Assembly: GCF_000004825.1 (NCBI RefSeq)
Contig: NW_008805068.1
Location: forward strand, 1,364,001-1,428,000
DNA from: Heterostelium album PN500
Taxonomy: Eukaryota > Evosea > Eumycetozoa > Acytosteliales > Acytosteliaceae
DNA: 64,000 bases
Direction: 5' to 3'
Shown here: positions 24,898 to 37,234 of the stretch, piece by piece
How the letters are laid out: each line of letters begins with the position of its first letter
Numbering within the stretch: position 1 is the first letter of the stretch
Translations under genes and position numbers: made by a program
Notes under the pieces: model-generated
The model's database searches: none
Told to the model about the DNA's origin: nothing
The model's input: the letters and a program-made list of their open reading frames with translations, nothing else

Positions 24898-27134
24898 AAT
24901 GATCGAACACCTTATATATTATTATTACTATATAGTTTATTATGCAAAATTCAATATTCTATCTATTTCTTAATTTAATATAAAAACAATATAATAATAA
25001 TAATTTAATATAACATTATTTATAAGATTAATAATAAACCTATATGCTATAAAATAATCCTTATAATATTATCTGCTCTGTTGTGAAAAGTTGATCGCGC
25101 GCCAAAATTTAAAAAAAAATAAATTCATTTGTTTTGATTTTTTAAAGACAGATCAACATTTCAAGATTAAGAATGACAATAACTTATATATAATTGGCTT
25201 TATATCATTAATTTAGTCAAACCGATGATCATCAGTTTTCGGAAATTGAACACTTCGAACCAAGTTGTTGTAAAAGTTTAATCATCAAGAAGAAAATATA
25301 TAAAGTTGACAACAACTTTATAATGGAATATTTAAAATCAATAGCTATATGTATTCTGTTATTTAAATTTATTTGTTTAAGGAAATAGTATAGTATTTTT
25401 ATGATACCATTCAATTATCATTTAAATTTAAGGAATATCTAATATATCTTTAAAAAAAGGAATTTTTAGATATTTTTAAAACTATAGTTTTATTTACAAT
25501 TCTTTATTAATATTCGGCTTAGTATGATTGAACTATTTATTTATTCCCACCATTCTGCATTCGGTGAGAATATATTCCTGCTAACCTTATTATTGCTTTG
25601 ACCAATTTTGTTTTCCATCTTTCTGTCTTTTATTTGGCATATTTGTAGTCCATAGTTGGAATCAATCATATCAGACTGTCGATATAAATTATGAATACTC
25701 TCTATATTTAAATAGAATTAGAATTATATTATAGATTTTGAATAAAAAGTTGTATCTTTCACTCACTGTATAACATTTAGTAAGTAATGAGACCAATTTA
25801 AAATCTATGCTGTAAATAATAGTTGATTCTTAAAGAACGATCTAGATAAATTATAATTAGAAAAAATATTAAGTAGTACTTTTGTTACTCAACTATTTTA
25901 TCTAGCTACTATTTTAATTTAAACTCCACTATAATACTATGATTGTTTGCTATTATAATACGGTTAATTCATTTTTAAAGTTAAAGTCTATTTGAATATT
26001 TTAATTGCAAAGATATTCCATTGTTTATCTGATATTTGTAGTAGTAACAACCAATTGCTTTGGTTTTTTTCTTTTTATTATTCTATCCATTAATCGATTA
26101 AATTATCTATCAAATCATGTTAATCTAGTCACTAAAAACCAATCGAAACGATAGAAAGATACAGGTGAACATGATAACAACCATCAATATTGTTATTTAT
26201 CACTACCAATGAAAATAATACAAAATCACACCACAAACACCACTCCACATCTGACAAATGATCACGAGGTGTAATATCATGGTATAATTTGATGTATTGC
26301 TGCATATATATCGATTGATCACGATGATACAATAAAAAATATATATCAATCATTTCTTGTAAAATCTTGAATAAATTATTCACACATTATTTATTCTACT
26401 CAGTAACTCTATATTATAATAAGATATCTATCAAAGTTACCGAGTATGATGAACTGTTTATCTAAACAAAAATGTGTGAAGAAGCGGAAAAAAAAACATG
26501 CTAAAAGGTTATCATTATTATTGATAATATTGTGAGTAGGTAATAATAAAGAACAATTGTTGGTGCTAATACTACATAAATCTATTCGGAAATGTTAAAA
26601 CCGACAAAACAAAGAAGGTTCTTCGAATTGGGATTAGGATTCTACAAGCTTTTTTTTTTTGTTTTTTTGATTCGAATTTTTAAATGTTTGAGATTTTATA
26701 AAGATTATAAAGGTGGTCAACTAAATAAATACTTGACAAACCATATCCAAGCCTTTGTAATGAGATTATTAGTTATCGATTTATAATGTTAAAAAATTGA
26801 CTGATCTCTCTAATTGAAGTAAAAAAAAAAAAAAATCAAAGGTTGAAATTTTAAAAGATTCTATCATGATCATAGAACATGTTTGTGGAAAAAAAAAAAC
26901 TTTCATTTTAATTTTATTATTTTTGATTTTTTTTTTATTGATTTTTTCATATTTTTAATAAGTCAATGAAGCAAAGGAAATTTCTTCTTCAGATATCTAT
27001 CGTTGTATATCAAATCATTCATTCTTTCACTACTGATATATATTAAAACTATATCATTATATACTGTTAGTTTGTTTGTTGTGCACTTGTAATACTTTAG
27101 TATTGTAAATCAAAATATATATTTAGAAGTAAAA
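24898..27134. other. 2.2-kb gene-free stretch
   Basis: Separates the divergent TIMELESS and kynureninase genes. Very AT-rich with A/T homopolymers. The open frames at 25232-25414, 26132-26383 and 26592-26786 have no recognisable protein features. Apart from the E2F-type site at 25096-25110 I see no gene, tRNA or repeat. A non-coding RNA cannot be excluded by eye. Confidence 0.55.
25096..25110 (-). promoter_or_regulatory. E2F-type site upstream of TIMELESS
   Basis: On the minus strand the bases read AAATTTTGGCGCGCG, containing TTTTGGCGC, the E2F/DP consensus. It is the only GC-rich patch in this stretch and sits about 200 bp upstream of the TIMELESS start. Use in vivo is inferred. Confidence 0.5.
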
Positions 27135-28694
27135 ATGACTTTCTCAAATCCGATTCAAGGTAATAAACTACTCCGATCGATCAATTTAGATATAATATTA
27201 TCTATATCTTTTTTTTTTGACAAAAATAAAAAACAATCAAAATCAATATCTAATCAATCAAATTTTTAAATTAATTAGACGAAGCCAATAGATTGGGTAT
27301 CAAAATCGAAGATGAAGACTTTGCACAGAAATTGGACAATCAAGACACTCTAAAGTCATTTAAAGAGAAATTTCATTTCCCAATGGTAAAGGATGTCTGC
27401 AAGTGCGATGAACAGAAAAAGAATGAATCACCAGTGATCTATATGACTGGTAACAGTTTGGGATTGCAGCCAAAGGCTATCAGATCAGAGTTGGAGGGTT
27501 ATCTTAACGATTGGCAGAGATACGCTGTCGAAGGACACCACAAGGGTGAACACCCATGGATTTCGATCGATGAGGAGATTCAAGAGTCACTCGCACAGGT
27601 CGTTGGTGCCAAACCATCGGAAGTCTGTCCAATGAACACACTCTCTGTAAATCTACACGTGATGATGTCAAACTTTTATAAACCAACTCAACAACGTCAC
27701 AAGATCGTAATTGAAGCCGGTGCATTCCCATCTGATTTAGTAAGTAGTTCAACTTCAACTTCAATTTCAATAACACATTTCTAATCCATTCACATAACCA
27801 ACCAACTTATATTTATATTAGTATATTGCAGAATCACAAATTAGACACAATGGATTCAATCCAGATACTTCATTGATTAAATTGGAACCACTCGCAAATG
27901 AATTTACAATCTCCACCGATAGAATCAAGAGTATCCTTTCAGAGCATGGTGAATCGATTGCTATGGTGATGATCGGTGGTGTACAATTCTTCACTGGACA
28001 ACTTTTCGATATGAAAGAGATCACTGCATTCGCACAATCGTTGGGTGCTGTCGTAGGTTGGGATTTGGCACATGCCGCCGGTAACGTCGAGCTGCAACTC
28101 CACGATTGGAATGTCGATTTCGCGTGTTGGTGTTCCTACAAGTACTTGAACTCCGGTCCAGGTTGCATCGGTGGTTTATTTGTACACGAGCGTCACACTC
28201 GTGAGTTTGACTCGCACACCGACAAGCGTCTACTCGGTTGGTTCGGCAACAAGTTGGCCAACCGTTTCAAAAAGGAGACAATCTTTGAGGCTGAAGAAGG
28301 TGCTCTCGGATTCCGTTGTTCCAATCCATCGGTTGCCGATTGCACATCGCTGAGAGCATCGCTTGCCATCACCAACGGTGCTAGCATCGCAGCGTTGCGT
28401 GCCAAATCGTTGTTGTTGACATCGTACCTCGAGACACTGCTGTTGAGCATCAAGGGTGACCACAGTTTCTCGATTATCACACCAAGAGATCCAACTCAAC
28501 GTGGAGCACAACTCTCACTACACATTGGAGGTAAGGTTTCAGCAGCGAAACTCAAAGTGTCACTCCTCAACGCCGGTGTTGTTTGTGACGTCAGAGATCC
28601 AAACGTAATCCGTGTCTCACCAGCACCACTCTACACCAGTTTCACAGACGTAAAGAATTTCGTAAACATTTTAATCAAATCATTGAGCGAATAG
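27135..28694 (+). CDS. kynu: Kynureninase
   Basis: PLP enzyme of tryptophan catabolism that cleaves kynurenine or 3-hydroxykynurenine to anthranilate or 3-hydroxyanthranilate plus alanine (family knowledge). Exons 27135-27159 (25 nt), 27279-27739 and 27822-28694, in phase; 452 aa, near the usual 465. Recognisable blocks are YMTGNSLGLQPK near the N-terminus, HHKGEHPWISIDE, TLSVNLHVMMSNFYKPT, VGWDLAHAAGNVELQLHDW with the PLP-contacting Asp, and the Schiff-base lysine segment CWCSYKYLNSGPGCIGG. The C-terminal small domain ends VRDPNVIRVSPAPLY. Identification secure. No signal peptide, so cytosolic. Confidence 0.96.
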
Positions 28695-28897
28695 AATACA
28701 TTAAGATAACAATAACCATCAAAAAAATAAATAGATAATCATATATGTTGTATTAATTAAATTTGCAAAAAAAAAAAAAAGATAAAGATCACTAATTAAC
28801 ATTTTTAAAGTAATGTTTTATATTTTATTTGATTGTACAAATTTGTTGTTGTTGTTGTTGTTTGATGATGATTGTTAAATAGATATCATTTATTAAT

Positions 28898-29488
28898 TTA
28901 TGTATCCAAAAAGTGAGCACACAATAAAAGATCTACTACAATCTTGTCGTTAATTGGAAACTCTGGAAGATCGGTTGTACTGTTGGTATATTTATTCTTG
29001 AAATAAAAGTATTGAATGACTTTCTCCAATACTGGTGTTGAAATCTCTCTGAATCTAATCTCTGAATTTTGATCTTCCATAAAACTTGAGTTATCTATAA
29101 ATAAAAAGTTTGTTAAAGTTAAATTGTAATTAGAAATTTGGTTCAAACTCTGTACCTGTTGTTGTATTGTTGTTAAGAGTTTACAATCTATCTATTTATC
29201 TATCTGTTTCTGTTTTCTATATACAACTATTCATTAAATCAACAAAGAAATCTCTTCATTCATGCATTCACAAATAAACAAATAGAACATGAAATATTAC
29301 AGAATAGATTGATTGTAACATCATAGCTAAACAACATTATACATATTATACATACCTCCACCACCCAACATAGATTTAATGGTACCGGATACGTATGACA
29401 TCTTTCTAGAGAGTACAAACTCGTGTCCAGTAGAAGAGTATAATCTTAAGATATCAGATTGGAAATCTGAGTCATTGTTATCAGTCAT
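28898..29488 (-). CDS. eloc: Elongin C
   Basis: Skp1-fold adaptor that joins BC-box substrate receptors and Elongin B to Cullin-2/5 ubiquitin ligases, and is also part of the Elongin (SIII) complex (family knowledge). Exon 1 29488-29356 and exon 2 29094-28898, joined in phase 1; 109 aa versus 112 in human. Conserved parts are TGHEFVLSRKMSYVSGTIKS, IRFREISTPVLEKVIQYFYF, KYTNSTTDLPEFPI and the C-terminal LLLCAHFLDT. The intron falls in the loop after the first part of the fold (SMLGGG/DNSSF). Short acidic N-terminus MTDNNDSDFQSD is the only variable part. Confidence 0.95.
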
Positions 29489-30418
29489 TATTTATTGTTA
29501 TTGTTGTGTTGTTGTTAAATTTAATTTACAAAGTGTAGTAGGTTGTTGATAATAATAACAATAATAAATTTTTAGATATTGATATATTATAAAAAAAGAT
29601 GATGTTTAATTAAATAAAAATAATACAAAAAAAAAGATTGTGAATAAAAACAAAAATTCTAGGTAAATAGGGTGACGTTACTCATGGATTTTTCTAACTT
29701 TTTTTTCAATTTTCTGCTTTTTTTGATTATTCTTATGTTGGAAAATTTTGAAAGACCATGATGATTTTCGTCTTTTCTGTTTCATTTCCAACATAAGCAA
29801 CAATAATAAGTAAGTGATCAATATATATGACTATCATTCTATCTCTTTTTCTTACTTTCTTCTATGATGAAAAACCCATTGAACACCTTGTATGAAAATT
29901 CAAAACCATGTTTATCACATGTTGCACCTGACTCTATAACAAATATACTTTCACTCTTATCATTTACCTATTTATTTAAACAAAGTTTACTAACATTATC
30001 TTATTTCTAATTTATTCAGGGTTTTACAAAATTGATCTGATCTATTAATCGAAAGAACACCATGGTTATCTCATTAAAATATTCTTTAAATAAAAAAATA
30101 ATAATATTAAACTTAAAATTTTTTAATTTGTTTTCAATTATAACTTTTATTTTGAATTTAAATTTCACTCTCACTCTCTCTTAATGTTTCTGATTTATTT
30201 GTTTTATTTTTCTTACAACTATTATTGTTTTTTGATAGTTTCATTTTCTTCTTCAATGCTTTACATTCTTTTCATTAACCAATAGTTTAATTGAATTGTT
30301 TATCGTCGTAAACCATACAAGAAACCTATAATCATAAGAGGAATCACGAAAAAAATAATGTATACTAAGTTTAAACAAATTATTTTAATTATTATTATTA
30401 TTTTCAAAAATTATGCAT
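29489..30418. other. Intergenic, 930 bp
   Basis: Elongin C promoter and 3' side of the isocitrate dehydrogenase gene. AT-rich with T and A runs; I see no gene or repeat. Confidence 0.5.
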
Positions 30419-32007
30419 TTAATTATCGATTTCGTCGATGACTGCACGAGTGAACTCTTTGGTGGTGGCATTTCCACCCATATCGGTGGTTAAGACTTGA
30501 CGGCCAGCGATGACCTTCTTTACGGCGTTCTCGACCTTCAAGGCGTAGTCGTCGAGGTTCATGTGTTTCAACATCATTGCAGAGGCAAAGAGAAGACCGG
30601 TTGGGTTGGCCTTGTCTTGACCGGCAATGTCAGCGGCGACGTGGTGAGCACCCATCTCAAAGATGGCAGCTCTCTCACCGACGTTGGCACCAGCAGCCAA
30701 ACCTGGACCACCAATCAAGGCGGCACCAACATTGGTAACCAAATTACCATAGAGATTTGGTGTAACCATAACATCGAATTGCTCTGGTTTCATAACCAAT
30801 TGCATACAACAATTATCGATAATCATTGAATCGAAAGTGATCTCTGGATACTCTTTGGCGACTTGTTTGCATGTCTCCAAGAACAAACCGTCTGTCATTT
30901 TTCTGTGTGTGCAGAGTAAAGTACAAAATGCGGTATTAATAAAATCAACTTTTCACATCATTCATTCTCCATCTCTATATTTGTTTACTTACTGAATGTT
31001 TGCTTTGTGGATACAAGTAACCTTCTTTCTTCCTTGTGCCTTGGCATATTCGAAAGCATAACGGGCAATACGAGTGGATGCCTCCTTTGTGATGATTTTG
31101 AGTGATTGAACGACACCTGGAACCAAAGTTTGTTCGAGTCCACTGTATTCACCTTGTGTGTTCTCACGAATGACGACCAAGTCGACTGGTACGTCAGAGT
31201 GACGAACAGTAATACCTGGAATCTTCTTGCATGGAATGACGTGTGCGTATAAATCGAGTGCCTTACGCAACTCCATGTTACGTGATTGCGATCCACTTAG
31301 AACAGCGGTGTAGAGTGGTCCCTTCAAGGCAACCTTGTTACGTGAGATCGAGGCGACCAACTCTTGTGAGATTGGTTGTCCACCACTGACGTCGAATACC
31401 TCCCAATCGATTGGAACCTTGGCGGCTTGGAAAACTCCCATAACCGACGAGGTAATCTCTGGACCAATACCATCTCCTGGAATTACTGTAACCTTTCTAC
31501 GTTCAGTACCTGAAGTATATCCCAAATAGTTTCTGATTGATCCGACCTAAAAAAAATGAATATAAAAATATATACATTATATGTATCATCATTATTATTA
31601 TTAATATTATATTATCAGTTGTTATTATACTAATATCATTATTATATATTCTTTTCTTAATCTAATCTAGCTTATTTATATCTTTTTTTTTTTTTTTGTC
31701 AAACATTTTCCTTTCTATTTTGTTTTTTTTACACGTGATATATCAATCTAAATCTGAGCCAAATGAATCTAAATCGATGAACAAATTCTAAAATCTAAAC
31801 TATTCATATCTAATTCCATTGCTCTTAGTGTTTTTAAATAATTTTTAGAGGTGTTGTGTTATGTCTTTAATCATTTGCTTTTTCATTTGATCATGTATCT
31901 ATTTTTTAATAAACTAAAAAAAAAAAAAGTATAACTTGATATTTTGTATTATGATTACGTACATTGCTTGAAGCAATTCTTTGGAGTGAAGAGACACGAG
32001 ACAACAT
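30419..32007 (-). CDS. idhB: NAD-isocitrate dehydrogenase, regulatory subunit
   Basis: Mitochondrial TCA-cycle enzyme subunit. Three exons: 32007-31963 (45 nt, presequence MLSRVSSLQRIASSN), 31546-30993 and 30902-30419; 360 aa. The first intron is long for this genome (416 nt). The decarboxylating dehydrogenase fold is clear: VTVIPGDGIGPEI, VVIRENTQGEYSGLE, VTCIHKANIQKMTDGLF and GAHHVAADIAGQDKANPTG. It reads NLYGNLVTNVGAALIGGPGL where catalytic alpha subunits carry NLYGDILSD plus further metal-binding Asp residues. By that criterion it is a beta/gamma-type regulatory subunit that needs a catalytic partner encoded elsewhere. High GC and codon bias suggest strong expression. Confidence 0.93.
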
Positions 32008-33251
32008 GTTTCTGTATATATCTATATTATAATACTAATATCACAAAATAAATAATTTGGTTGGTTGAGCCAATAATGTAAAAACATCATGTTATGAAAA
32101 GCGGAATCAAAAAAAAAACAAAAAATTGAAAAAAAAAAAAAAACGAAAATAGAAAAAAAAAAACAAATAAAACGATCAATGATGTTGCTCTGCTTCACCA
32201 TAATGATTATGCATTATCACTAACGAACAATAATAATCCAACTATCAAATTTAAATTGAATTTAATTAAATACCTAACGGTTATTTATATTGTATGACTA
32301 CGGAATTGATTCAACTCAACAAATACAAAAGCGCTGACCAAAGAAAGAAAGAATTATTTATTAATAATAATAATAATAATAAATAATTTCATTTATCGTT
32401 TGTTTTTTAAATGTTTACAGTAATGTGCTAAAATTAATATTCACTAGAGATATAGATAATTTATAAGATATATAATATATAGATATTTATTTTATTTTTT
32501 ATAAAAATAATACAGTAGTCAATTGGAATGATATGAAACAATAATATTATAATTAAATAAATGTTGGAAATATTTATAATGGGAAATTGCTGTTAAAAAA
32601 ACAGCAATTTATACAAAAATTGAGATAATTTGGGATGATCATATTTTTTATCCCAAGAAATTTCAATGTAGGAGTTGTTTTATTAGGCATGGTGGAGGGG
32701 TTTTTTTTTTCATTAAAAAACAACTTCACACACATTTTCAAAACACTTATTTATATTAAAATATTAAAATAAAATCTGACTGTTCTTTAGTGTGTGCTTA
32801 AAGAAGTCTGATTTTTTATTTTTATTATTAATTTAAAATATTATTAACAGTAATAAACTAAACGAATTATTTATAAACAACAATATATAATTTAGTAAAG
32901 TTTAAAAGAAAGAATTTAATATATTTTTATTTTCTTTCTAATTTTGGTAAGTTGATCACTATAACTTGTTTATTTTAAATTATTACTATTTTTATTTATT
33001 TTTTGATTTTTTTTGTTTTTGAAGATGTTTTTTTTTTTTTTCTATCCTGTGTGAAAATGGTTTGATCAGTAAAGAATATTAATTAATATCAAACTGTCAG
33101 CATTTATATGATTTAATCTTCAGTTGTTGTTGCGTGTCACCTCTAAAAACTAAACTTTGATATTAATCAATTACTCAACTTATAGAAACTATCAATTCAT
33201 TTGTGATAAAACAAAAAAAAATACAATTATAAATAATATATTATTATAGAA
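32008..33251. other. Intergenic, 1.24 kb with two hairpins
   Basis: Divergent promoter region between the dehydrogenase and the carrier. No gene seen. A perfect 10-bp stem with a 7-nt A loop lies at 32584-32610, and an imperfect longer hairpin at 32771-32817 (TTCTTTA pairs with TAAAGAA, flanked by GAC/GTC and AT-rich arms). A structured RNA is possible but unproven. Confidence 0.5.
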
Positions 33252-34560
33252 ATGAGTATGTATACGTCTTCAAACAATATCCTAATCACATTCTATTCAG
33301 TAAAGTCGATCATCATCAATTATCAACATCATAGTTCAGAAATTCAGTGACTCAATCAATCACTTTACATAAATAGAGTAGAATTTGTTATCTAATTCGT
33401 AAAATCTCAAAATTTTGTTGATTGGTCACTACAAATTAATTACATTAAGTTGGGATCAGATAGGATCGGTTTGATTTGGATTGTATTGAATAGGAAGAAG
33501 GATTGGATTTAAATTTGTTTTTTTTTAAGAAAGAAATTGAAAAATTAATATAATTTGATGATTTGATTCATTATTATGTAGCAGGTGCAGCAGCTTCAAC
33601 AGGTAAAAACGATGAGAAGAAACACGTTATCTTCCCATGGAAGAGAATGGTTGCCGGTGCGGTTGCCGGTACTGCCGATGTCTGGGCATGTCATCCATTG
33701 GATCGTATCAAGACACAACTACAAAACAACCCAGGAAAGTCAATCTTTGGAACCTTCCAAGATGTCGTCTCCAAAGGAAAGGGTTTCACAGGCGGTGTCT
33801 ACGCACTCTACGAAGGTATCCTCCCAATGACTGCCGAGGCAATCTTCAAGGTCGGTATCCGTTATTTCGCATTCTCCTGGTTCACCGAGGAGTACAACCA
33901 GCGTTACAACAACGGACGTCCACCAAAAGATCCATTCTTCCTCAATTTGGCCGGTGGTGCCTTTGCCGGAACCGTAGAGTCGTTCCTCGTCGTCATTCCA
34001 TGCGAGTTGCTCAAGGTACGTCACATGACCCAGGAACACAGTCGTTCGTTCGGTATGGTGTTCAAGGACGTCATTCGTGAGGAGGGATTCCGTGGACTCT
34101 ACAAGGGTGGTAGTGCCACACTGTTGCGTCAGATTACCAATCACATGATTCGTTTCCCAGTGTTTTACGGTATCACCGATTATCTCAAGGGTGGAGATCA
34201 CCACAAGCAACTTCCAGTCATCCAAAACTTGACTGCCGGTGCTTTGGCCGGTACTGCCTCCACACTCTTCAACAATCCATTAGACACAATCAAGACCCGT
34301 ATGCAAAAGCAAGGTCAAAACCAAACCTCAATGCAAGTGATTCGTGGAATTTACGCTGATGGTGGTGCTCGTGCTTTCTGGGCTGGTTGTGTCCCACGTA
34401 TCCTTAGAGTTGCTCCAGGTCAAGTAAGTATCATTTGTAATCGAACATATTAACAAAAATTTCAAAATCAACTAATGAGTTTCCAATAATTATCATTTTT
34501 TTCTAGGCTATTACATGGGCTGTTGTAGAATGGGTAACTGGATTATTAAATAAATTTTAA
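33252..34560 (+). CDS. Mitochondrial carrier, tricarboxylate (SLC25A1) type
   Basis: Inner-membrane solute carrier with three repeats and the signatures HPLDRIKTQ, IPCELLKVR and NPLDTIKTR; 299 aa. The second- and third-repeat features (RQITNHMIRFPVF and TRMQKQG) resemble the citrate/tricarboxylate carrier. Substrate is inferred. Exon 2 33582-34423 and exon 3 34507-34560 are firm. Exon 1 is proposed as only four bases, ATGA at 33252-33255, followed by GTATGT and a 326-nt intron. Its phase joins exactly to CA GGT GCA in exon 2 (MTGAAASTGKN); no better upstream exon is visible, and starting inside exon 2 would need Met loss. The flanking high-GC codons suggest strong expression. Confidence 0.82.
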
Positions 34561-34715
34561 TTAGTTTATTCAAAATAATAATACTTTTATAAAATAAACG
34601 TTGGTAAAGATGAACAAATATTATATTTATTTATTATTTTACAAAAATGTACATTTTTCTTTGTTTTAATTATACATGTTGTGCAAATATTATGGAAGGA
34701 TGAATTTGGATTTTG

Positions 34716-35177
34716 TTTACAAGTAGAATATTAATGTTGTACTTATGGGCAGGTGTGACATCCACCACCACCAAGGAGACCACCAACGGTTCCCAAGACA
34801 CCACCGAGAAGACCACCAACACCACCGAGAAGACCACCCAAGTTAACATTGACATTGGCATCGATGTTGATTCCATTTCCACCGCAACCACCACATGCAA
34901 CGTTGTTGGCGGATTGTGATGATCCTCCGAAACTGCTGCCACCGAATGAGCTTCTTGTCATCGAGGTTGGCTTAACATTACCCATGGTTGAAAGTGATCC
35001 TAAATATTGATTTGAGTATTAATACCATTTTATTATTAAATATTACTAATTAAACATACCTAAAATAGTCATTTTTAATAGTTTGTTTGTTTGATTATAA
35101 AAGTAATTAAAGATATTTAATTTGTTTTTTTGATTTAATGATTTACAAATGAGTTAAAACCAGAGTATTTATAGTTT
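34716..35177. repeat. Left arm of a ~460-bp inverted repeat
   Basis: Nearly identical, in reverse complement, to 36361-36822. Covers promoter, intron, coding region and 3' flank of the HssA/B-like gene. The two arms are separated by about 1.2 kb of unrelated sequence. Confidence 0.9.
34743..35072 (-). CDS. HssA/B-like small glycine-rich protein
   Basis: Exon 1 35072-35060 (13 nt, MTIL plus one base), exon 2 34999-34743; 89 aa. The layout matches the dictyostelid HssA/B family: MTILGSLSTMGNVK start, a Ser-rich segment (MTRSSFGGSSFGGSSQS), NNVACGGCGGNG, an Asn/Val stretch, then alternating GGLLGGV repeats and a Cys-containing end (GGGGCHTCP). Family members are abundant, tandemly amplified and prestalk/development-expressed in D. 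discoideum; molecular function is unknown. This copy is intact. It faces a frameshifted twin 1.4 kb away on the other strand. Confidence 0.85.
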
Positions 35178-36360
35178 TTTGATTATCATATCTTTGTAAA
35201 TTATTATTATATTTTGATTGGTTATTCTGATTGATATCTCCAATTCCCAGAATGATTTTACAGTATCATGAGATACAGTTATTTTTATCTTTCAATTTTG
35301 ATTCTACTTTAAAGTTAAAATCACATAGCTGAATAGATATTCTATTGGTGTTTGTAGATATAAAAGAAATATTAATTTAGTCATTGTCTAAATTTGTTAA
35401 CCCTTCAATTTTTGAACACCATCATATTGAATGTACATAGTTGTGATTCTCCTATCTTTCAATATTAAAAAAATTAATTTGATTGGTTATAAATAAAAGG
35501 TAGGATTATTTGATTGGTTTGATCAATAAAATTTCAGCAATAATTAAATTCACTTAATCAAATATACAAAATTATCAGTGATCACCACAAACAATATAAA
35601 CAATCAACTCAAAATTTCCATTTTAATTTAAAAAAGAGAAGAGTGACATCACTAATATTTATAGTTCTGGTGATTCGTAGGTGATAGATAGTATATCACC
35701 ATATATTAATATATAGTGACTTTCAACACACCTTTCAATAACTGTTCAGATTATCATTCAATTGAGTTTTGTCTTTTAAACTATTAGTAATCGTTATTTT
35801 AAAATTGATGAAAAAACACACAAATTCACCACTATCTAATAGAAAAAAAATATACAATCAATTTAATTATAATAAATAAATAAATAAACATATAAAGGAA
35901 TGATATATCTTTCCTCTCTTTTCATATTTTTTTTCAACCAACCTTGATCGTACTCATTTATTTAATATTGGGTAAGTTAAAGGTTTGATGATGTATGTGA
36001 TTTGTGGTTAACATGACATAAGGGTGTTGTGGTTAAAAAGTAATATATGTGTTGTGGTTTGATTGTTTTTTATATCCTTTTAACTTTGAGATAAAGTCAC
36101 ATGAAATAAACAAATGTTATTATTAAATGGACAATCTACCTATCTAACTTACAGTGTATACAATCTTTGTATCAAAAATGAAATAAATGTAAAGGTGAAG
36201 AAGTGCAACCAACTTTCCACCACACCAGATAATTCAATTCAATGATTTCAGTTATAATATCTTTTTACAAAACTACCGTCGTTTCTTAAATATATTTGGT
36301 TTAACATCTAAGATATATCCTCAAGAGTAATAAATTAATGATTTACCTAGACTCCAAAAC
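35178..36360. other. Spacer between the inverted HssA/B-like genes
   Basis: About 1.18 kb of AT-rich sequence shared upstream by two divergent genes. It contains several TATAAA-like and poly(T/A) tracts. I see no gene. Confidence 0.5.
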
Positions 36361-36822
36361 AAACTATAAATACTCTGGTTTTAACTCATTTGTAAATCAT
36401 TAAATCAAAAAACAAATTAAATATCTTTAATTACTTTTATAATCAAACAAACAAACTATTAAAAATGACTATTTTAGGTATGTTTAATTAGTAATATTTA
36501 ATAATAAAATGGTATTAATACTCAAATCAATATTTAGGATCACTTTCAACCATGGGTAATGTTAAGCCAACCTCGATGACAAGAAGCTCATTCGGTGGCA
36601 GCAGTTTCGGAGGATCATCACAATCCGCCAACAACGTTGCATGTGGTGGTTGCGGTGGAAATGGAATCAACATCGATGCCAATGTCAATGTTAACTTGGG
36701 TGGTCTTCTCGGTGGGTGTTGGTGGTCTTCTCGGTGGTGTCTTGGGAACCGTTGGTGGTCTCCTTGGTGGTGGTGGATGTCACACCTGCCCATAAGTACA
36801 ACATTAATATTCTACTTGTAAA
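36361..36822. repeat. Right arm of the ~460-bp inverted repeat
   Basis: Reverse-complement match to 34716-35177, including about 100 bp of promoter, the 13-nt first exon and the intron. The near-identity of non-coding parts implies a recent duplication or ongoing gene conversion. Confidence 0.9.
36465..36821 (+). CDS. HssA/B-like gene copy with shifted C-terminus
   Basis: Exon 1 36465-36477, exon 2 36538-36821; 98 aa as read. The first 59 or so residues match the minus-strand twin. One extra G in a glycine tract near 36716 (GGTGGGTGTT against GGTGGTGTT in the twin) moves the rest into another frame, so the GGLLGGV repeats and the CHTCP end become a Trp/Ser-rich tail (WWSSRWCLGNRWWSPWW). This is either a broken or changed copy, or a sequencing error in one arm. 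In the shifted frame the original end is still readable. Confidence 0.65.
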
Positions 36823-37234
36823 AACAAACAAACAAAAAAAACAAAAAAATATTTTGTAATACCAGAGATTTTAACAATTCATTGTACAATAATAATTAAT
36901 TTATAAATAAATAATTTATATCTTATTTGTTCAATTTTTAAAAAATATTTTTGATTTGTAATATTTATTAATTCCTGTTTTAATTTTATTGGTATATTTT
37001 TAAAGAAATGATATTATTTCATCTTATTAATTAAAATTTATAAAATGGATTCTACTACATTAAATAAAGTAATGTTCAATTTTGAGTTGCCCATTTACAG
37101 TTTTGTCATTGTGTGTCTGGGTTAAAAATGTTTATTAAATTTCTTTTTCTGATATATTGATTTCACAACCTGTTTTTAAAACTAAATAAAATTAATATTA
37201 TAAAGAAAATAATATAAAATTAATTCTAAATAAA
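36823..37234. other. Intergenic, 412 bp
   Basis: AT-rich sequence between the HssA/B-like copy and the second acyltransferase. Nothing recognised. Confidence 0.5.

Noticed and set aside
26132-26786. Small open frames in the 2.2-kb spacer
   Set aside because: AT-driven composition, no splice context and no recognisable protein feature.
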